From contig NEUS01000003.1 of the NCBI GenBank assembly GCA_002288455.1, forward strand, positions 16,539-80,538: a stretch of DNA of 64,000 bases, given 5' to 3'. A program made the position numbers and the translations under genes. How positions within the stretch are numbered: the first letter of the stretch is position 1; the number at the start of each line of letters is the position of its first letter. Below the pieces are notes generated by a model. It was not told the origin of the DNA. It did no database searches and saw only the letters and a program-made list of their open reading frames with translations. This document shows, one piece after another, positions 16,701 through 25,462 of this stretch. This stretch comes from Opitutia bacterium Tous-C1TDCM. GTDB taxonomy: Bacteria > Verrucomicrobiota > Verrucomicrobiia > Opitutales > Opitutaceae.

Positions 16701-18000
16701 GGAGACGACCGCGGCGGCGCGGACCGCGGCCTTCGCGGCGCTGCGCGACCTCGGCGGGGCGCCGACGATCGCGGCGCTGAAGAAACTGGCGCGCGAAGCG
16801 ACGCTGCCGGTGGTGCGGCGCGAGGCTGTGGTCGTGCTGGCCGCGTTGGAACTGCCGACCGCGGCGCCCGAAATCATCGCGGTGCTGCAGGCGACGGCGG
16901 ACGAAGCCGCCGCCCAGGCGCTGTGGCGCGCGTTGCTCAGCGTGCGCGGCGTGAGCGCGCGGCTCGCGGCCGATCTGCCGGCGGCCGGCTTGCCGAAGAG
17001 CGTGGCCCAGGCGGGCCTGCGCCCGGCCCGCGAAGGCACGCAGCACCAGGCCCTCGTGCCGGTGCTCGTGAAACTGGCGGGGCTGACGTTGTCGGATACG
17101 CAGCTGACGCCGGCCGAATTGCAGCAGTTGGCCCGCGACGCTTTGGCGCAGGGCGACGCGGCGCGCGGCGAACGCATTTACCGGCGCACCGAATTGGCCT
17201 GCGTGGCCTGCCACGCCATCGGCGGCGCCGGCGGCAAGCTCGGGCCCGATCTCACCAGCATCGGCGCGAGCGCGCCGGCGGACTACCTCGTGGAGGCGCT
17301 GCTCTACCCCAACGCCAAGATCAAGGAAGGCTACCACTCCGTGATGATCGCGACCAAGGACGGCCGCGAACTCAACGGCATGATCGTGCGCGAGACCGGC
17401 ACCGAGGTCCTGCTGCGCGATGCGGCCAACCAGGAAATTTCCATTCCCGCCGCGTCGATCGCGCGGCGCACGAGCGTGGGTTCGCTGATGCCCGCCGGTT
17501 TGCTCGACGGCCTCGTGCCCGAGGAGCGCGCCGATCTCTTCAAGTTCCTCGCCCAACTCGGCAAGCCGGGCGACTACGATGCCGGCAAGGGCGGCGTCGC
17601 CCGCGGCTGGAAGCTCTACCTCGTCGTCAGCGCCAACCAGCACCTCGGCGTCGAGCGCGTGATCCAGGGCGACCCGACGCTCGCCTCGTGGGTCCCGGTT
17701 TTCTCCCTCGTGAACGGCAACCTGTCCCGCGACCTGATCGAGGCGGCCTATCCCAACCGCGGCAACAGCCGCGGACTGTTCGCCGCCACCCAGTTCGAGG
17801 CCGCAAAGGCCGGCGAGGCCGCCTTCCGGCTTTCCGGCCAAGTCCTGGCCGCGTGGATCAACGGCGAGAAGGTCCGCCCGGGCCCGGAGTTCGCCGCGAA
17901 GGTCCGCGCCGGCACCAACACCGTCGTGCTGCAATTGCCCGCGGAGCCGCTGCCGGCAGCGGTGCGGCTGGGCGGCGACGTCGCGTTCGCGCTGCCTTGA
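13702..18000 (+). CDS. SGNH-like / PVC-type dehydrogenase / HEAT / heme-c fusion protein
   Basis: This 1432-residue secreted protein has a signal peptide (about 1-27), an SGNH-hydrolase-like domain (about 30-250), a PVC-type membrane-bound dehydrogenase propeller (TIGR02604-like, about 340-720, with FKDTDGDGKSDVRT calcium-loop motifs), a HEAT-repeat stretch (about 740-1120), a PVC-type heme-binding domain with CVACH at 1167-1171, and a C-terminal region of about 140 residues that I do not recognise. The SGNH part looks inactive: the block I serine is threonine (FLGDT) and the block V aspartate is asparagine (NGIHP). Such proteins are widespread in Planctomycetes and Verrucomicrobia and probably oxidise saccharides in the periplasm. 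The next gene encodes a similar protein. Confidence 0.86.
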   Translation: MLSLRLLPVLSSLLAAWLVAVAPLARAAESATPFELRAGDRVVFLGDTVVEREQQQGWIELMLTARFPDRAVTFRNLGWSADTPAGDSRFGLSLLQAGREPADEGWQNLVKQLEETKPTVAFLGYGMASSFDGEAGLAKFKADYGRLLDTLNRVSPGVRLVLLTPLPQESPGAPWPAAGARNTEIAAYARTVTELAAERRATAVPLFELLKARSSAAGAAPLTANGIHPTPAGYRAIAETLEDSLFGAGKPGPWRTSTQTEALRRAIVQKNEWYFHRSRPANMAYIFGFRKREQGKNATEVLQFDEAIVREEQRIAQLRGLQLVNVPEIPRRVGNVAAKFTPQPHPQFEVAEGFEVTLWAENPMLNKPIQMNFDARGRLWVVSSELYPQIEPGQAATDKIIVLEDTTGAGRADKATVFADGLLIPTGIEVGDSGAYVAQSTELIHFKDTDGDGKSDVRTTVLSGFGTEDTHHNLHTLRWGPDGRLNFNQSVYTRTDTETPHGVVRLKAGGIFRFDPRDQRMEILFRGLINGWGHQFDDYGQSFMTDGAGFQGINWGVLGATFRTLAPARRQLESVSPGTYPKFCGLEIVRSPLFPADWQGDMVTADFRAHRIVRFKISEQGSGYVTKEMPDIIRTTASTFRPIDLRMGPDGALYIADWSNPIIQHGEVDFRDPRRDKAHGRIWRIAPVGRKAAPRTDLAARTTAALLQGVLSPEGYVAEQSRRLLTERGAAAVRPELDRWFAALPRTDERARLNALWLYQTFNVVPDGLVGELLAANDARVRAAAVRAIAPADAAAALERLVADPHPRVRLEAVRALGRLGTARAAELALGVLERPMDTYLDYAVWLTINELADPWIAAVKSGAWKTEGREKQLEFALKAVEPARASEVLGQLLATRGLARDGSGPWIELIGAAGGPPELRLLLDAALKGGLADPAIGRALGALAAAARLRATRPAGDLAGIAPWLRATDAKVQAAALGLAGAWKLGAVRPALLEIAGAAETTAAARTAAFAALRDLGGAPTIAALKKLAREATLPVVRREAVVVLAALELPTAAPEIIAVLQATADEAAAQALWRALLSVRGVSARLAADLPAAGLPKSVAQAGLRPAREGTQHQALVPVLVKLAGLTLSDTQLTPAELQQLARDALAQGDAARGERIYRRTELACVACHAIGGAGGKLGPDLTSIGASAPADYLVEALLYPNAKIKEGYHSVMIATKDGRELNGMIVRETGTEVLLRDAANQEISIPAASIARRTSVGSLMPAGLLDGLVPEERADLFKFLAQLGKPGDYDAGKGGVARGWKLYLVVSANQHLGVERVIQGDPTLASWVPVFSLVNGNLSRDLIEAAYPNRGNSRGLFAATQFEAAKAGEAAFRLSGQVLAAWINGEKVRPGPEFAAKVRAGTNTVVLQLPAEPLPAAVRLGGDVAFALP

Positions 18001-18026
18001 GCGCCGCGGCCGCGGCGGAGTTGACG

Positions 18027-18044
18027 GGTAACCGGGGAGTTACC
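18027..18044. other. short inverted repeat between the two PVC dehydrogenase genes
   Basis: GGTAAC (18027-18032) and GTTACC (18039-18044) form a perfect 6-bp dyad with a 6-bp spacer, 12 bp before the next ATG. No T-run follows. It could be an operator or a leader hairpin. Confidence 0.35.
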
Positions 18045-18055
18045 ACGTTGCCGCC

Positions 18056-21000
18056 ATGGCTTTCAAGACGGCTCTCATCGCGGCGGGGTGCGGACTGGCG
18101 GCGGTCGCGCTTGCGGCGGAAAAAAAGGTCGAGCACCTCAATTCCTACACCAAGGCGTACGGGGAATCGAAGGGGGCGCTCGCCGTGGATCCGGCGAAGG
18201 ATCTGCCGAGCTACGCCCCCGTCGAGGCCAAGGACGCCGTCGGCACCTGGCAGGTGAAGCGCGGCTTCAAGCTGGAGTTGGCCGCGCACGAGCCGCAGGT
18301 GCGCGACCCGATCGCGATCAGCTTCGACGAAAACGGCCGCATGTTCGTCTGCGAGATGGTCGATTATTCCGAGGAACGGGACCACCAGCCGCATCTCGGC
18401 CGCATCTCCGTGCTCGAGGACCGGGACGGCGACGGCCGTTACGAAACCAGCAAGGTGTTTGCCGACAATCTGCCTTGGCCGACGGGTTTGATCTGGGCCA
18501 ACGGCGGGCTTTTCGTCGGCGCGACGCCCGATATCTGGCGCCTTGAAGATCGGGACGGCGACGGCGTCGCTGAGTTCCGCGAGGTCGTGTTCACCGGCTT
18601 CGGCAGCGGCCTCGCGCGGCTCAACGTGCAGGCCATGCTCAACAGTTTCGCGTGGGGGCAGGACAACCGTATCCACGTGCAGAGCTCCGTCGGCAACCGC
18701 GGCAAGATCCGTTCGCCGAAACGGCCGGACTTGCCGGAAGCGGAATTGGCGGCGCGGGATTTCTGGTTCGACCCGAAGACCTACGAGTTCGGCTTCGAGG
18801 CCGGCGGCGCGCAGTACGGCATGAGTTTCGACGACTGGGGACGGAAGTTCGGCTGCTCCAATTCCGACCATCTGCAATATTGGCTCTTCGACGACCGTTA
18901 CGCCGGGCGCAACCCGTACTTCAATCTGCCCGGCCCGCGCCAGAGCATCGCGGCGGACGGCGGCGCGGCGGAGGTTTTCCGGATCAGCCCCGATGAACCC
19001 TGGCGGATTATCCGCACGCGGTGGCGCATCGGCGGCGTGGTCAAGGGTGTGGTCGAGGGTGGCGGGCGCGTGAGCGGGTATTTCACCGGCGCGACCGGAA
19101 CGACGATTTTCCGCGGCGACGCCTACGGGCCGGAGTTCGTGAACAACTCCTTCACTGGCGACGCCGGCGGCCAACTTGTGCACCGCAAGCAGATCGCGGC
19201 CGACGGCGTCTCCCTCGTGGGCCGGCGGCCCGCGGACGAGCAAGGCGTGGAATTCGCGGCCAGTCGCGACACCTGGGTCCGGGTCGTCAATTTTGCCAAC
19301 GCGCCCGACGGCACGCTGCACGTGTGCGACATGTACCGCGAAGTGATCGAGCACCCGTGGAGCATCCCGGAGGAAATCAAAAAGCATCTCGACCTGAACC
19401 ATGGCCGGGACCGCGGCCGCATCTACCGCGTCGTGCCCGATCAGCCGGGTTGGACGCGCCGGAACCAAGTGGCGCTGGGCCGCGCGACGACGGCGGAATT
19501 GGTCGCGACGCTCGAGCATCCGAACGGATGGCACCGGGACACGGCGTCGCGTTTGCTTTATGAACGCCAGGATCCGGCGGCGCCGGCGTTGCTCGCGAAA
19601 TTGATCGCGGCGACGAAGTCGCCCGTGGCGCGCCACCAGGCCCTCGGCGTGCTCGACGGCCAGCGCGCGCTCGACGAAGCGGCGGTGCTGACGGCGCTGC
19701 GCGATGCGCACCCGCGGGTGCGTGAACGCGGCATCGTGCTGGCGGAGAAATTGCTCGCGCAGGGCAAGACTTCGGCGCGGCTGCACGAAGCGCTGGCCGC
19801 GTTGGCCGGCGATGCGGAAGCGCGGATCCGTTTCCAGTTGGCGTTTTCATTGCCCGCGGGCCTGAGCGCCAAGGACGGCACCGGCCCGGCGCCGCTGGCC
19901 GCCGCGCTGGTGCGACTCGCGTTGCGCGATGCCGGCGACACCTGGATCGCGGCGGCCTTACTCTCGGCGCCGCCCGCGGTGCTGAACACCGTGATTTTCC
20001 CCGCGCTGACGCGCGATCCCGCGGTCGGTGCGAAGTCGGCCGACTTTGTGGCGAAGCTCATCGAGACGGCGGCGGCCAGCCAGCGCGGCGAAGCGCTGCG
20101 GCCGCTCTTCGATCTCGTGGGCCGCGCCGGCGCGAGCCCGCTGTGGCTGCGCGCGCTGGGCGAAGGCCTGCGTCGGTCCGGTGGGTCCGTGGAACAGGCG
20201 GACCGCGAGGGCAAACTGGCCGCGGTTTTCGCGCGGGCCGCGACGACGGCGGCCGATGGCGCCGCTCCGGCGGCGGCGCGGCTGGCGGCGATCGAAGTGC
20301 TGGCGTCGGCGCCGTTTGCGCAGGGCCGGCCGGCGTTGGTGGCGGCGCTCGCTGCCGGCCAAGCGGCCGAGGTCCAACTCGCGGCGCTGCGCGTGCTCGC
20401 GACCGCGGCGCGGCCCGAAGTGACGCAGGCGTTGCTTGCGGCGTGGCCCGGTCTCGGCGAGAGCGGCCGGACGGCGGCGCTGGCGGCGATGCTGGCGCGC
20501 GAAGACCGGACGACGGCGCTTTTGCAGGCGGTGCAGGCTGGCAAGGTGGCGCCGGCGTTGTTCAGTGCGGCGCAGGTGCAGGCCTTGGTCCGGCACCGGA
20601 CGCCGGCGATTGCGGCGCTCGCCAAGCAAGCGCTCGCAAGCGTGATCCCGCCCTCGCGCGAGGAAGTGGCGGCGAAATTCAAGGCCGCCGCAACTGCGAC
20701 CGGGGATGCGGCGCGCGGCCGGGCGCAGTACCAGGCGCGTTGCCTGATTTGCCACAAAGCGGAAGGGGCCGGCATGGAACTCGGGCCCGATTTGATTTCG
20801 GTGAAGACGCGCGGCCGGGACGGTTTGCTGACGGCGATTCTCGAGCCGCACAAAGAGGTCGCGCCGCAGTACGTCGCGTACGATGTGTCGACGAAGGATG
20901 GCCAATCCTACACCGGCATGATCGCCCGCGACGATGCGACGAGCCTGACCCTGAAGATCATGGGCGGGGCGGAAATCGCGATCCCGCGGGCCAACGTCAA

Positions 21001-21106
21001 AGGCAGCCAATCCGCCGGGAAGAGCCTGATGCCCGAAGGGCTCGAAGCCGGCATGTCCGTGCAGGACATGGCCGACCTGCTGACCTTCATCGAGGAATTG
21101 AAGTAA
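18056..21106 (+). CDS. PVC-type dehydrogenase / HEAT / heme-c protein
   Basis: The 1016-residue product has a short signal sequence (about 1-21, ALAAE), a PVC-type dehydrogenase propeller (about 60-480, with DRDGDGRYET and DRDGDGVAEF calcium-loop repeats and a CEMVDYSEE segment), a HEAT-repeat region (about 500-870) and a C-terminal heme-binding domain with CLICH at 896-900 and a possible axial methionine in SLMPEGLEAGM. It resembles the preceding protein without the SGNH part and the extra C-terminus. It follows that gene by 55 bp, so both may be made together and pass electrons from periplasmic substrate oxidation to other cytochromes. The substrate is unknown. Confidence 0.86.
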   Translation: MAFKTALIAAGCGLAAVALAAEKKVEHLNSYTKAYGESKGALAVDPAKDLPSYAPVEAKDAVGTWQVKRGFKLELAAHEPQVRDPIAISFDENGRMFVCEMVDYSEERDHQPHLGRISVLEDRDGDGRYETSKVFADNLPWPTGLIWANGGLFVGATPDIWRLEDRDGDGVAEFREVVFTGFGSGLARLNVQAMLNSFAWGQDNRIHVQSSVGNRGKIRSPKRPDLPEAELAARDFWFDPKTYEFGFEAGGAQYGMSFDDWGRKFGCSNSDHLQYWLFDDRYAGRNPYFNLPGPRQSIAADGGAAEVFRISPDEPWRIIRTRWRIGGVVKGVVEGGGRVSGYFTGATGTTIFRGDAYGPEFVNNSFTGDAGGQLVHRKQIAADGVSLVGRRPADEQGVEFAASRDTWVRVVNFANAPDGTLHVCDMYREVIEHPWSIPEEIKKHLDLNHGRDRGRIYRVVPDQPGWTRRNQVALGRATTAELVATLEHPNGWHRDTASRLLYERQDPAAPALLAKLIAATKSPVARHQALGVLDGQRALDEAAVLTALRDAHPRVRERGIVLAEKLLAQGKTSARLHEALAALAGDAEARIRFQLAFSLPAGLSAKDGTGPAPLAAALVRLALRDAGDTWIAAALLSAPPAVLNTVIFPALTRDPAVGAKSADFVAKLIETAAASQRGEALRPLFDLVGRAGASPLWLRALGEGLRRSGGSVEQADREGKLAAVFARAATTAADGAAPAAARLAAIEVLASAPFAQGRPALVAALAAGQAAEVQLAALRVLATAARPEVTQALLAAWPGLGESGRTAALAAMLAREDRTTALLQAVQAGKVAPALFSAAQVQALVRHRTPAIAALAKQALASVIPPSREEVAAKFKAAATATGDAARGRAQYQARCLICHKAEGAGMELGPDLISVKTRGRDGLLTAILEPHKEVAPQYVAYDVSTKDGQSYTGMIARDDATSLTLKIMGGAEIAIPRANVKGSQSAGKSLMPEGLEAGMSVQDMADLLTFIEELK

Positions 21107-21129
21107 GCCGGAAACGCGGCGGGGCGGGG

Positions 21130-21981
21130 CTACTTGCCGCTGCGCTTCATCAACCCCTCGCGGGCGGCTTCGAGCTTGGCGCGTTCCGGCTTGGTCAAGC
21201 TGTTGATTCCCGAAGTCGCAATCTTGTCCAGCAAGGCGTCGATTTCCGCCATCGAGGTCGGGGCTCCGGCCGCAGTGGCGACGGGGGCTTCGGGCCGGTC
21301 GGGCTTGAATCCGGGGATGACGGTGAGTTTCGGCGCGCGGCGGCGCAGCCGGAATTTCGGCCACGTCAGCAGTCCTTGCTGGTGCCGCACAAAGGCCCAC
21401 GCGAAACCGGAGGTGCCGAGCAACGTGATCAACGCGACGACATCGCGGGCGGCGACGGCCATCAGGGCAAAGATCGCGACGAGGATCGCGGCGACCCATT
21501 TCGCGAGCAAATTGAACAGCATCGGCAGGTCCGGGTGCAGCGTGGCCACGGCGATGAAGAGCGCGAAGGCGCCGGTCTGGCCGGCTAGCTGCGTCGGCCG
21601 CACGAAGCCGAGGAACGTGAGCAGCACGGGCGTGAGCAAATAGAGACTGCCGTAAAGGGTGAGGAACACGCGGCGGCCGAAGAAGCGTTCCAGTTCGCGG
21701 CCGAACCAGACGATCATGAACATATCGACCACGAACCAGAGGCTCGGCGGATTGTTCAGGCCGTAGGTGAAGAGACGCCAAATCTGGCCGCGCAGCACGG
21801 TCTCGCTCGAAAAGGAAAGCCACGCGAGCCCCCCGCCGAAGTTGGTCGCGAGCAGCAGGGTCGAAACCACCATCGATGCGACCAGTCCGGCGACGATCAT
21901 GTGCGCTGCGTACAGGGGATAGCCGCGCACCCACGTGATGGGTTGCTGTTCCTGCGAGTACGCGTTGCCGAATCCACTCAT
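21130..21981 (-). CDS. rhomboid-like pseudoprotease with DUF6576-type tail
   Basis: This 283-residue protein has about six membrane segments and the rhomboid L1-loop signature GQIWRLFTYGL (residues 65-75). At the place of the catalytic GxSG motif it reads GQTG (134-137), with threonine 136 in place of serine, and the later segment DVVALITLLGTSGF lacks the catalytic histidine. It is therefore probably inactive as a protease. The C-terminus (IDALLDKIATSGINSLTKPE) fits the short DUF6576 domain found in rhomboid relatives of this type. Such proteins may act in membrane protein quality control. It is convergent with the PVC dehydrogenase gene, whose stop is 23 bp away. Confidence 0.8.
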   Translation of the reverse strand: MSGFGNAYSQEQQPITWVRGYPLYAAHMIVAGLVASMVVSTLLLATNFGGGLAWLSFSSETVLRGQIWRLFTYGLNNPPSLWFVVDMFMIVWFGRELERFFGRRVFLTLYGSLYLLTPVLLTFLGFVRPTQLAGQTGAFALFIAVATLHPDLPMLFNLLAKWVAAILVAIFALMAVAARDVVALITLLGTSGFAWAFVRHQQGLLTWPKFRLRRRAPKLTVIPGFKPDRPEAPVATAAGAPTSMAEIDALLDKIATSGINSLTKPERAKLEAAREGLMKRSGK

Positions 21982-22045
21982 GCCCGCACCTTGGCGCCCG
22001 CGCCGTTGGGCCGCAAGTCGCGACCTCGGGCGGAAACTGCGCAGT

Positions 22046-22165
22046 AGGGGCGCGGCTCGTCCGCACCCGTTCGGGCAGGGCGCGCACGGTCCGGATCGGT
22101 CGGACACAAGATTCGGATCGGGCGCACGAGGCGATGATCGGGCGCGCACGAGGCGCGCCCCTGCG
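22046..22165. repeat. GC-rich REP-like palindrome, copy 2
   Basis: AGGGGCGCG (22046-22054) pairs with CGCGCCCCT (22154-22162). Between them lie a GGGCGCACGAGGCG half-unit (22120-22133) and a 26-base segment (22140-22165) identical to 13596-13621. The element sits in the spacer between the divergent rhomboid-like and esterase genes. Confidence 0.75.
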
Positions 22166-22248
22166 CCGAGTTGCGCCCGGAACGCGGAATCCGCGCCGGC
22201 GGTCTTGCCTTCGCGGTTCGCGCCGGGCGAGGCTGTCCGCGTTACCCC

Positions 22249-23832
22249 ATGAAAAAATCCGCCTTCCTCGCGGCCGCATGGCTGCTGCTCGCGCTCGCCG
22301 CCCGCGCCGAATTGAAAATGCCCGCCGTCTTCGGCGACTTTATGGTCCTGCAGCAGAAGCAGGCCAATCCGGTGTGGGGTTGGGACGACCCGGGCACCAA
22401 GGTCACCGTCACCTTTGCCGGCCAAACCTATCCCGCCACCGCGGGCGCCGACGGGCGTTGGCAGGTGAAACTCGCCGCCGCGGCCGCCAACAAAAACGGC
22501 CAGGTCCTCGCCGTCGCGACCGCGAAGGAAAAGCGCGAATTCAAAGACGTGCTGATCGGCGAAGTCTGGATGTGCTCCGGCCAATCCAACATGCAGTGGT
22601 CGCTCGGCCAGACCTACACGGGCGATCTCGAAGGCGCCGGCGCGCGCCGCAGCCATCTCCGCATCATCTCCGTCCCCCAGGTCGGCACGCAGGAACTGAA
22701 GACCGATTTCAAGGGCCGTTGGGAAATCGCGAATCCGGAAAACGCGAAAGGCTTCAGCGCCATCGGCTATCTCTACGGCCGCTACCTCCACGATATCCTC
22801 GACGTCCCGGTCGGCCTGATCGACAACGCTTGGGGCGGTTCCGCCGCCGAGGCCTGGATCCGCCGCGAGACCGTCGAAAAAGATCCGCGTTTCGCGACCC
22901 TCATGGCCAACACCCGCAGGCGCGAAGCCGACGTGCAGACGGAGAAGTCCAAAGCCGACTTCGCCGCCGCGCAGGCCAAGTGGAAGGAAAACGCCGAGAA
23001 GGCCAAGGCCGCCAAAAAGGCGGCGCCGGCCGCGCCCGTCGCCCCGACCGCCTGGCTCACCGGCAACGCCCGCCCCGGCAACATCTTCGCCGGCGTCGTG
23101 CATCCGACGCTCGGTTACGGCCTCCGCGGCGTGATCTGGTACCAGGGCGAGTCCAACGCCTCCCGCGCCCACGAGCACCGCGAGCTCTTCCCGTTTTTGA
23201 TCGAGCAATGGCGCAAGGAACAGGGGCAGGGCGATTTCAGCTTCTACTGGGTCCAGCTTGCCGATTTCCGCGCCGAGAAGGCCGAGCCGGGCGAAAGCGA
23301 CTGGGCCGAACTCCGCGAATCCCAGACCAAGACCCTGCGCCTGCCGAAGACCGGCCAGGCCGTCATCATCGACGTCGGCGAGGGCCGCGACATCCACCCG
23401 CGCAACAAATATGACGTCGCCTCCCGCCTCGTCCGCTGGGCCCTCGTGCAGGACTACGGCCTGAAGTTCCCGTACCGCAGTCCCGAATACAAGAGCGTCG
23501 CCTTCGACGGCGCCAAGGCGACCGTCACGCTCGACACCTTCGGGAGCTCGCTGCGCGCCTTCGACATCAACGAGGCCCGCGGCTTCGCGGTCTGCGGCGC
23601 CGACCGCGTCTGGCACTGGGCCACCGGCAAGATCGTCGGGCCCAACCAGGTCGAAGTGACGAGCGACAAGGTCGCCGCCCCCGTCGCCGTCCGCTATGCC
23701 TGGGCCGACAACCCGGTTTGCAACCTCTACTCGGCCGACGGCCTGCCGGTGACGCCGTTCCGCACCGACGATTTCGACTACACGACGAAGCCCAAGCCGC
23801 CCGCGCCCGCCGCGGTCGCGCCGAAATCCTGA
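22249..23832 (+). CDS. sialate O-acetylesterase family protein
   Basis: This 527-residue secreted protein has a signal peptide (about 1-18), a small beta domain and an SGNH/SASA esterase fold (PF03629). The nucleophile motif is CSGQSNM with serine 113; WYQGESN at 297-303 is the second family signature, and DIHPRNK near 382 supplies the catalytic aspartate and histidine. A 25-residue Ala/Lys-rich insertion (about 243-262) separates the two halves. The enzyme probably removes O-acetyl groups from sialic acids or plant glycans before glycosidases act. A sulfatase gene follows in the same direction, and both fit glycan debranching. Confidence 0.87.
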   Translation: MKKSAFLAAAWLLLALAARAELKMPAVFGDFMVLQQKQANPVWGWDDPGTKVTVTFAGQTYPATAGADGRWQVKLAAAAANKNGQVLAVATAKEKREFKDVLIGEVWMCSGQSNMQWSLGQTYTGDLEGAGARRSHLRIISVPQVGTQELKTDFKGRWEIANPENAKGFSAIGYLYGRYLHDILDVPVGLIDNAWGGSAAEAWIRRETVEKDPRFATLMANTRRREADVQTEKSKADFAAAQAKWKENAEKAKAAKKAAPAAPVAPTAWLTGNARPGNIFAGVVHPTLGYGLRGVIWYQGESNASRAHEHRELFPFLIEQWRKEQGQGDFSFYWVQLADFRAEKAEPGESDWAELRESQTKTLRLPKTGQAVIIDVGEGRDIHPRNKYDVASRLVRWALVQDYGLKFPYRSPEYKSVAFDGAKATVTLDTFGSSLRAFDINEARGFAVCGADRVWHWATGKIVGPNQVEVTSDKVAAPVAVRYAWADNPVCNLYSADGLPVTPFRTDDFDYTTKPKPPAPAAVAPKS

Positions 23833-23846
23833 TTGCGGATTTTTGA

Positions 23847-23940
23847 CCACGGATGGCACGCATGAACCCGGCTCAAGCCGGATTCATGCAGTCGAGAGTT
23901 GAAAGTTGAGAGTTGAGAGATCGATCCGTGACATCCGTGG
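23847..23940. repeat. nested palindrome and heptad array (GTTGAGA)
   Basis: CCACGGATG (23847-23855) and CATCCGTGG (23932-23940) form the outer arms. Inside them is a hairpin (23861-23888) of CATGAA-type arms with a TCAA loop, then four heptads of the GTTGARA type at 23891-23918. The block fills most of the spacer between the esterase and sulfatase genes. Confidence 0.8.
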
Positions 23941-23977
23941 TCCTCTGCTTTTGTCCGAAAACCCCGCTATCCCCGCC

Positions 23978-25321
23978 ATGAACCTGCGCCGCTTCCTTGT
24001 TTCGATGCTCGTCGCTGTCGCCGCGTCCGCGGGCGCGTCCGCCGCCGAACGCCGCCCCAACATCATTCTGATCATGGCCGACGATTTCGGCTACGAGTGC
24101 GTCACCGCCAACGGCGGCGAGTCGTACCGCACGCCGCAACTCGACCGGCTGGCGGCCACGGGCGCGCGGTTCGAGCAGTGCTACGTCCAGCCGCTGTGCA
24201 CGCCGACGCGCGTGCAGCTGATGACCGGCCTGTACAATGTCCGCAACTACATCGACTTCGGCACACTCGATCCGCAGGCGACGACCTTCGGCCACCTGTT
24301 CAAGCGCGCGGGCTATGTCACCGGTGTCGCCGGAAAATGGCAGCTCGGCGCGGGGGCGGACCTGCCGCAGCGCTTCGGTTTCGACGAAGCCTACCTGTGG
24401 CAGCACACGCGCGAGGGGAACGCGAAGCCCGCGCGCTACGCCAATCCCGGTCTGGAACACAACGCGCGCGAGCTCGACTTCACCCGGGGCGAATACGGTC
24501 CGACCCTCGTCAACGACTTCGCCCTCGATTTCGTGGCGCGGCACCGGGAAAAGCCGTTCTTCCTCTACTACCCGATGATCCTGACGCACGACCCGTTCCA
24601 GCCGACGCCGGACAGCGGGGATTGGGATCCGAAAACCAAGGGCGAGCGCGAGAAGCGGGACCTGAAGCACTTCGCGGACATGACCGCTTACATGGACAAC
24701 CTCATCGGCCGACTCGTCGCCAAGCTCGAGGCGCTTGGGCTGCGCGACAACACGCTGCTCGTCTTCATCGGCGACAACGGCACCCACTCCTCCGTCACCT
24801 CGCAGTTCAAGGGCAAGCCGTACCAAGGGGGCAAGGGCACGCGCACGGCGCGCGGCAACCATGTGCCGTTGATCGTGAATTGGCCGGGCCGGGTGCCGGC
24901 GGGCACGGTCAACGCCGACCTCGTCGCGAGCGTGGATTTTCTGCCGACGATCTGCGCGGCGGCGGGCATTCCGCTGGCGAAGGATTTCGCCACCGACGGC
25001 GTCAGTTTCTGGCCGCAGGCCCGCGGCGAAAAGGGCACGCCCCGCGAAACGCTCTACACCTGGTATGTGCGCAACGGCGGCCCGACGCCGCAGTGGGAAT
25101 TCGCGATGAGCCGGACGCACAAACTTTACCGCGACGGCGCCTTCGTCGACCTGCGGGCGGATCCTTTCGAGGAACGCCCGCTCCGGGTCGAGCAACAGAC
25201 GGGCGCGGCGGCGACCGAAGCCGTGAAACTGCAGGCCGAGCTGGACCGTTTCCGCACCGCGCGGCCCGCCCATTTGCTCAAGCCGATCGTGCGGCCCGCG
25301 GCGAAGAAAACGGGAGAATGA
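23978..25321 (+). CDS. secreted sulfatase, arylsulfatase A type
   Basis: The 447-residue product has a signal peptide (about 1-23) and the alkaline-phosphatase-like sulfatase fold. The start motif PNIILIMADDFG supplies metal ligands, and the nucleophile motif CTPTR at residues 74-78 fits C-x-P-x-R, so cysteine 74 would need conversion to formylglycine by a separate enzyme that is not in this window. VFIGDNGTH near 263-271 provides further metal ligands. It should remove sulfate esters from exported polysaccharides. The ATG at 23978 is preceded by GCC and begins the signal peptide; the longer frame would start inside the heptad array. Confidence 0.9.
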   Translation: MNLRRFLVSMLVAVAASAGASAAERRPNIILIMADDFGYECVTANGGESYRTPQLDRLAATGARFEQCYVQPLCTPTRVQLMTGLYNVRNYIDFGTLDPQATTFGHLFKRAGYVTGVAGKWQLGAGADLPQRFGFDEAYLWQHTREGNAKPARYANPGLEHNARELDFTRGEYGPTLVNDFALDFVARHREKPFFLYYPMILTHDPFQPTPDSGDWDPKTKGEREKRDLKHFADMTAYMDNLIGRLVAKLEALGLRDNTLLVFIGDNGTHSSVTSQFKGKPYQGGKGTRTARGNHVPLIVNWPGRVPAGTVNADLVASVDFLPTICAAAGIPLAKDFATDGVSFWPQARGEKGTPRETLYTWYVRNGGPTPQWEFAMSRTHKLYRDGAFVDLRADPFEERPLRVEQQTGAAATEAVKLQAELDRFRTARPAHLLKPIVRPAAKKTGE

Positions 25322-25322
25322 C

Positions 25323-25374
25323 GCAGGGGCGTCGCTGGCCGACGCCCGTGGGCGCCGACGAGCGACGCCCCTGC
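25323..25374. repeat. GC-rich REP-like palindrome, copy 3
   Basis: GCAGGGGCGTCGCT (25323-25336) pairs perfectly with AGCGACGCCCCTGC (25361-25374), with an inner CGCCC/GGGCG stem at 25343-25354. It is a longer relative of the elements at 13575 and 22046 and lies 2 bp after the sulfatase stop, so it may also end that transcript. Confidence 0.75.
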
Positions 25375-25462
25375 CCAAGCCGGTACACCGTGCGGTGCGG
25401 TGCGGCGGAATTTCCGTTTGCTCCCCGTGGGGCCGCGCTTCACGGTGCCCGGTTACGTTTCC

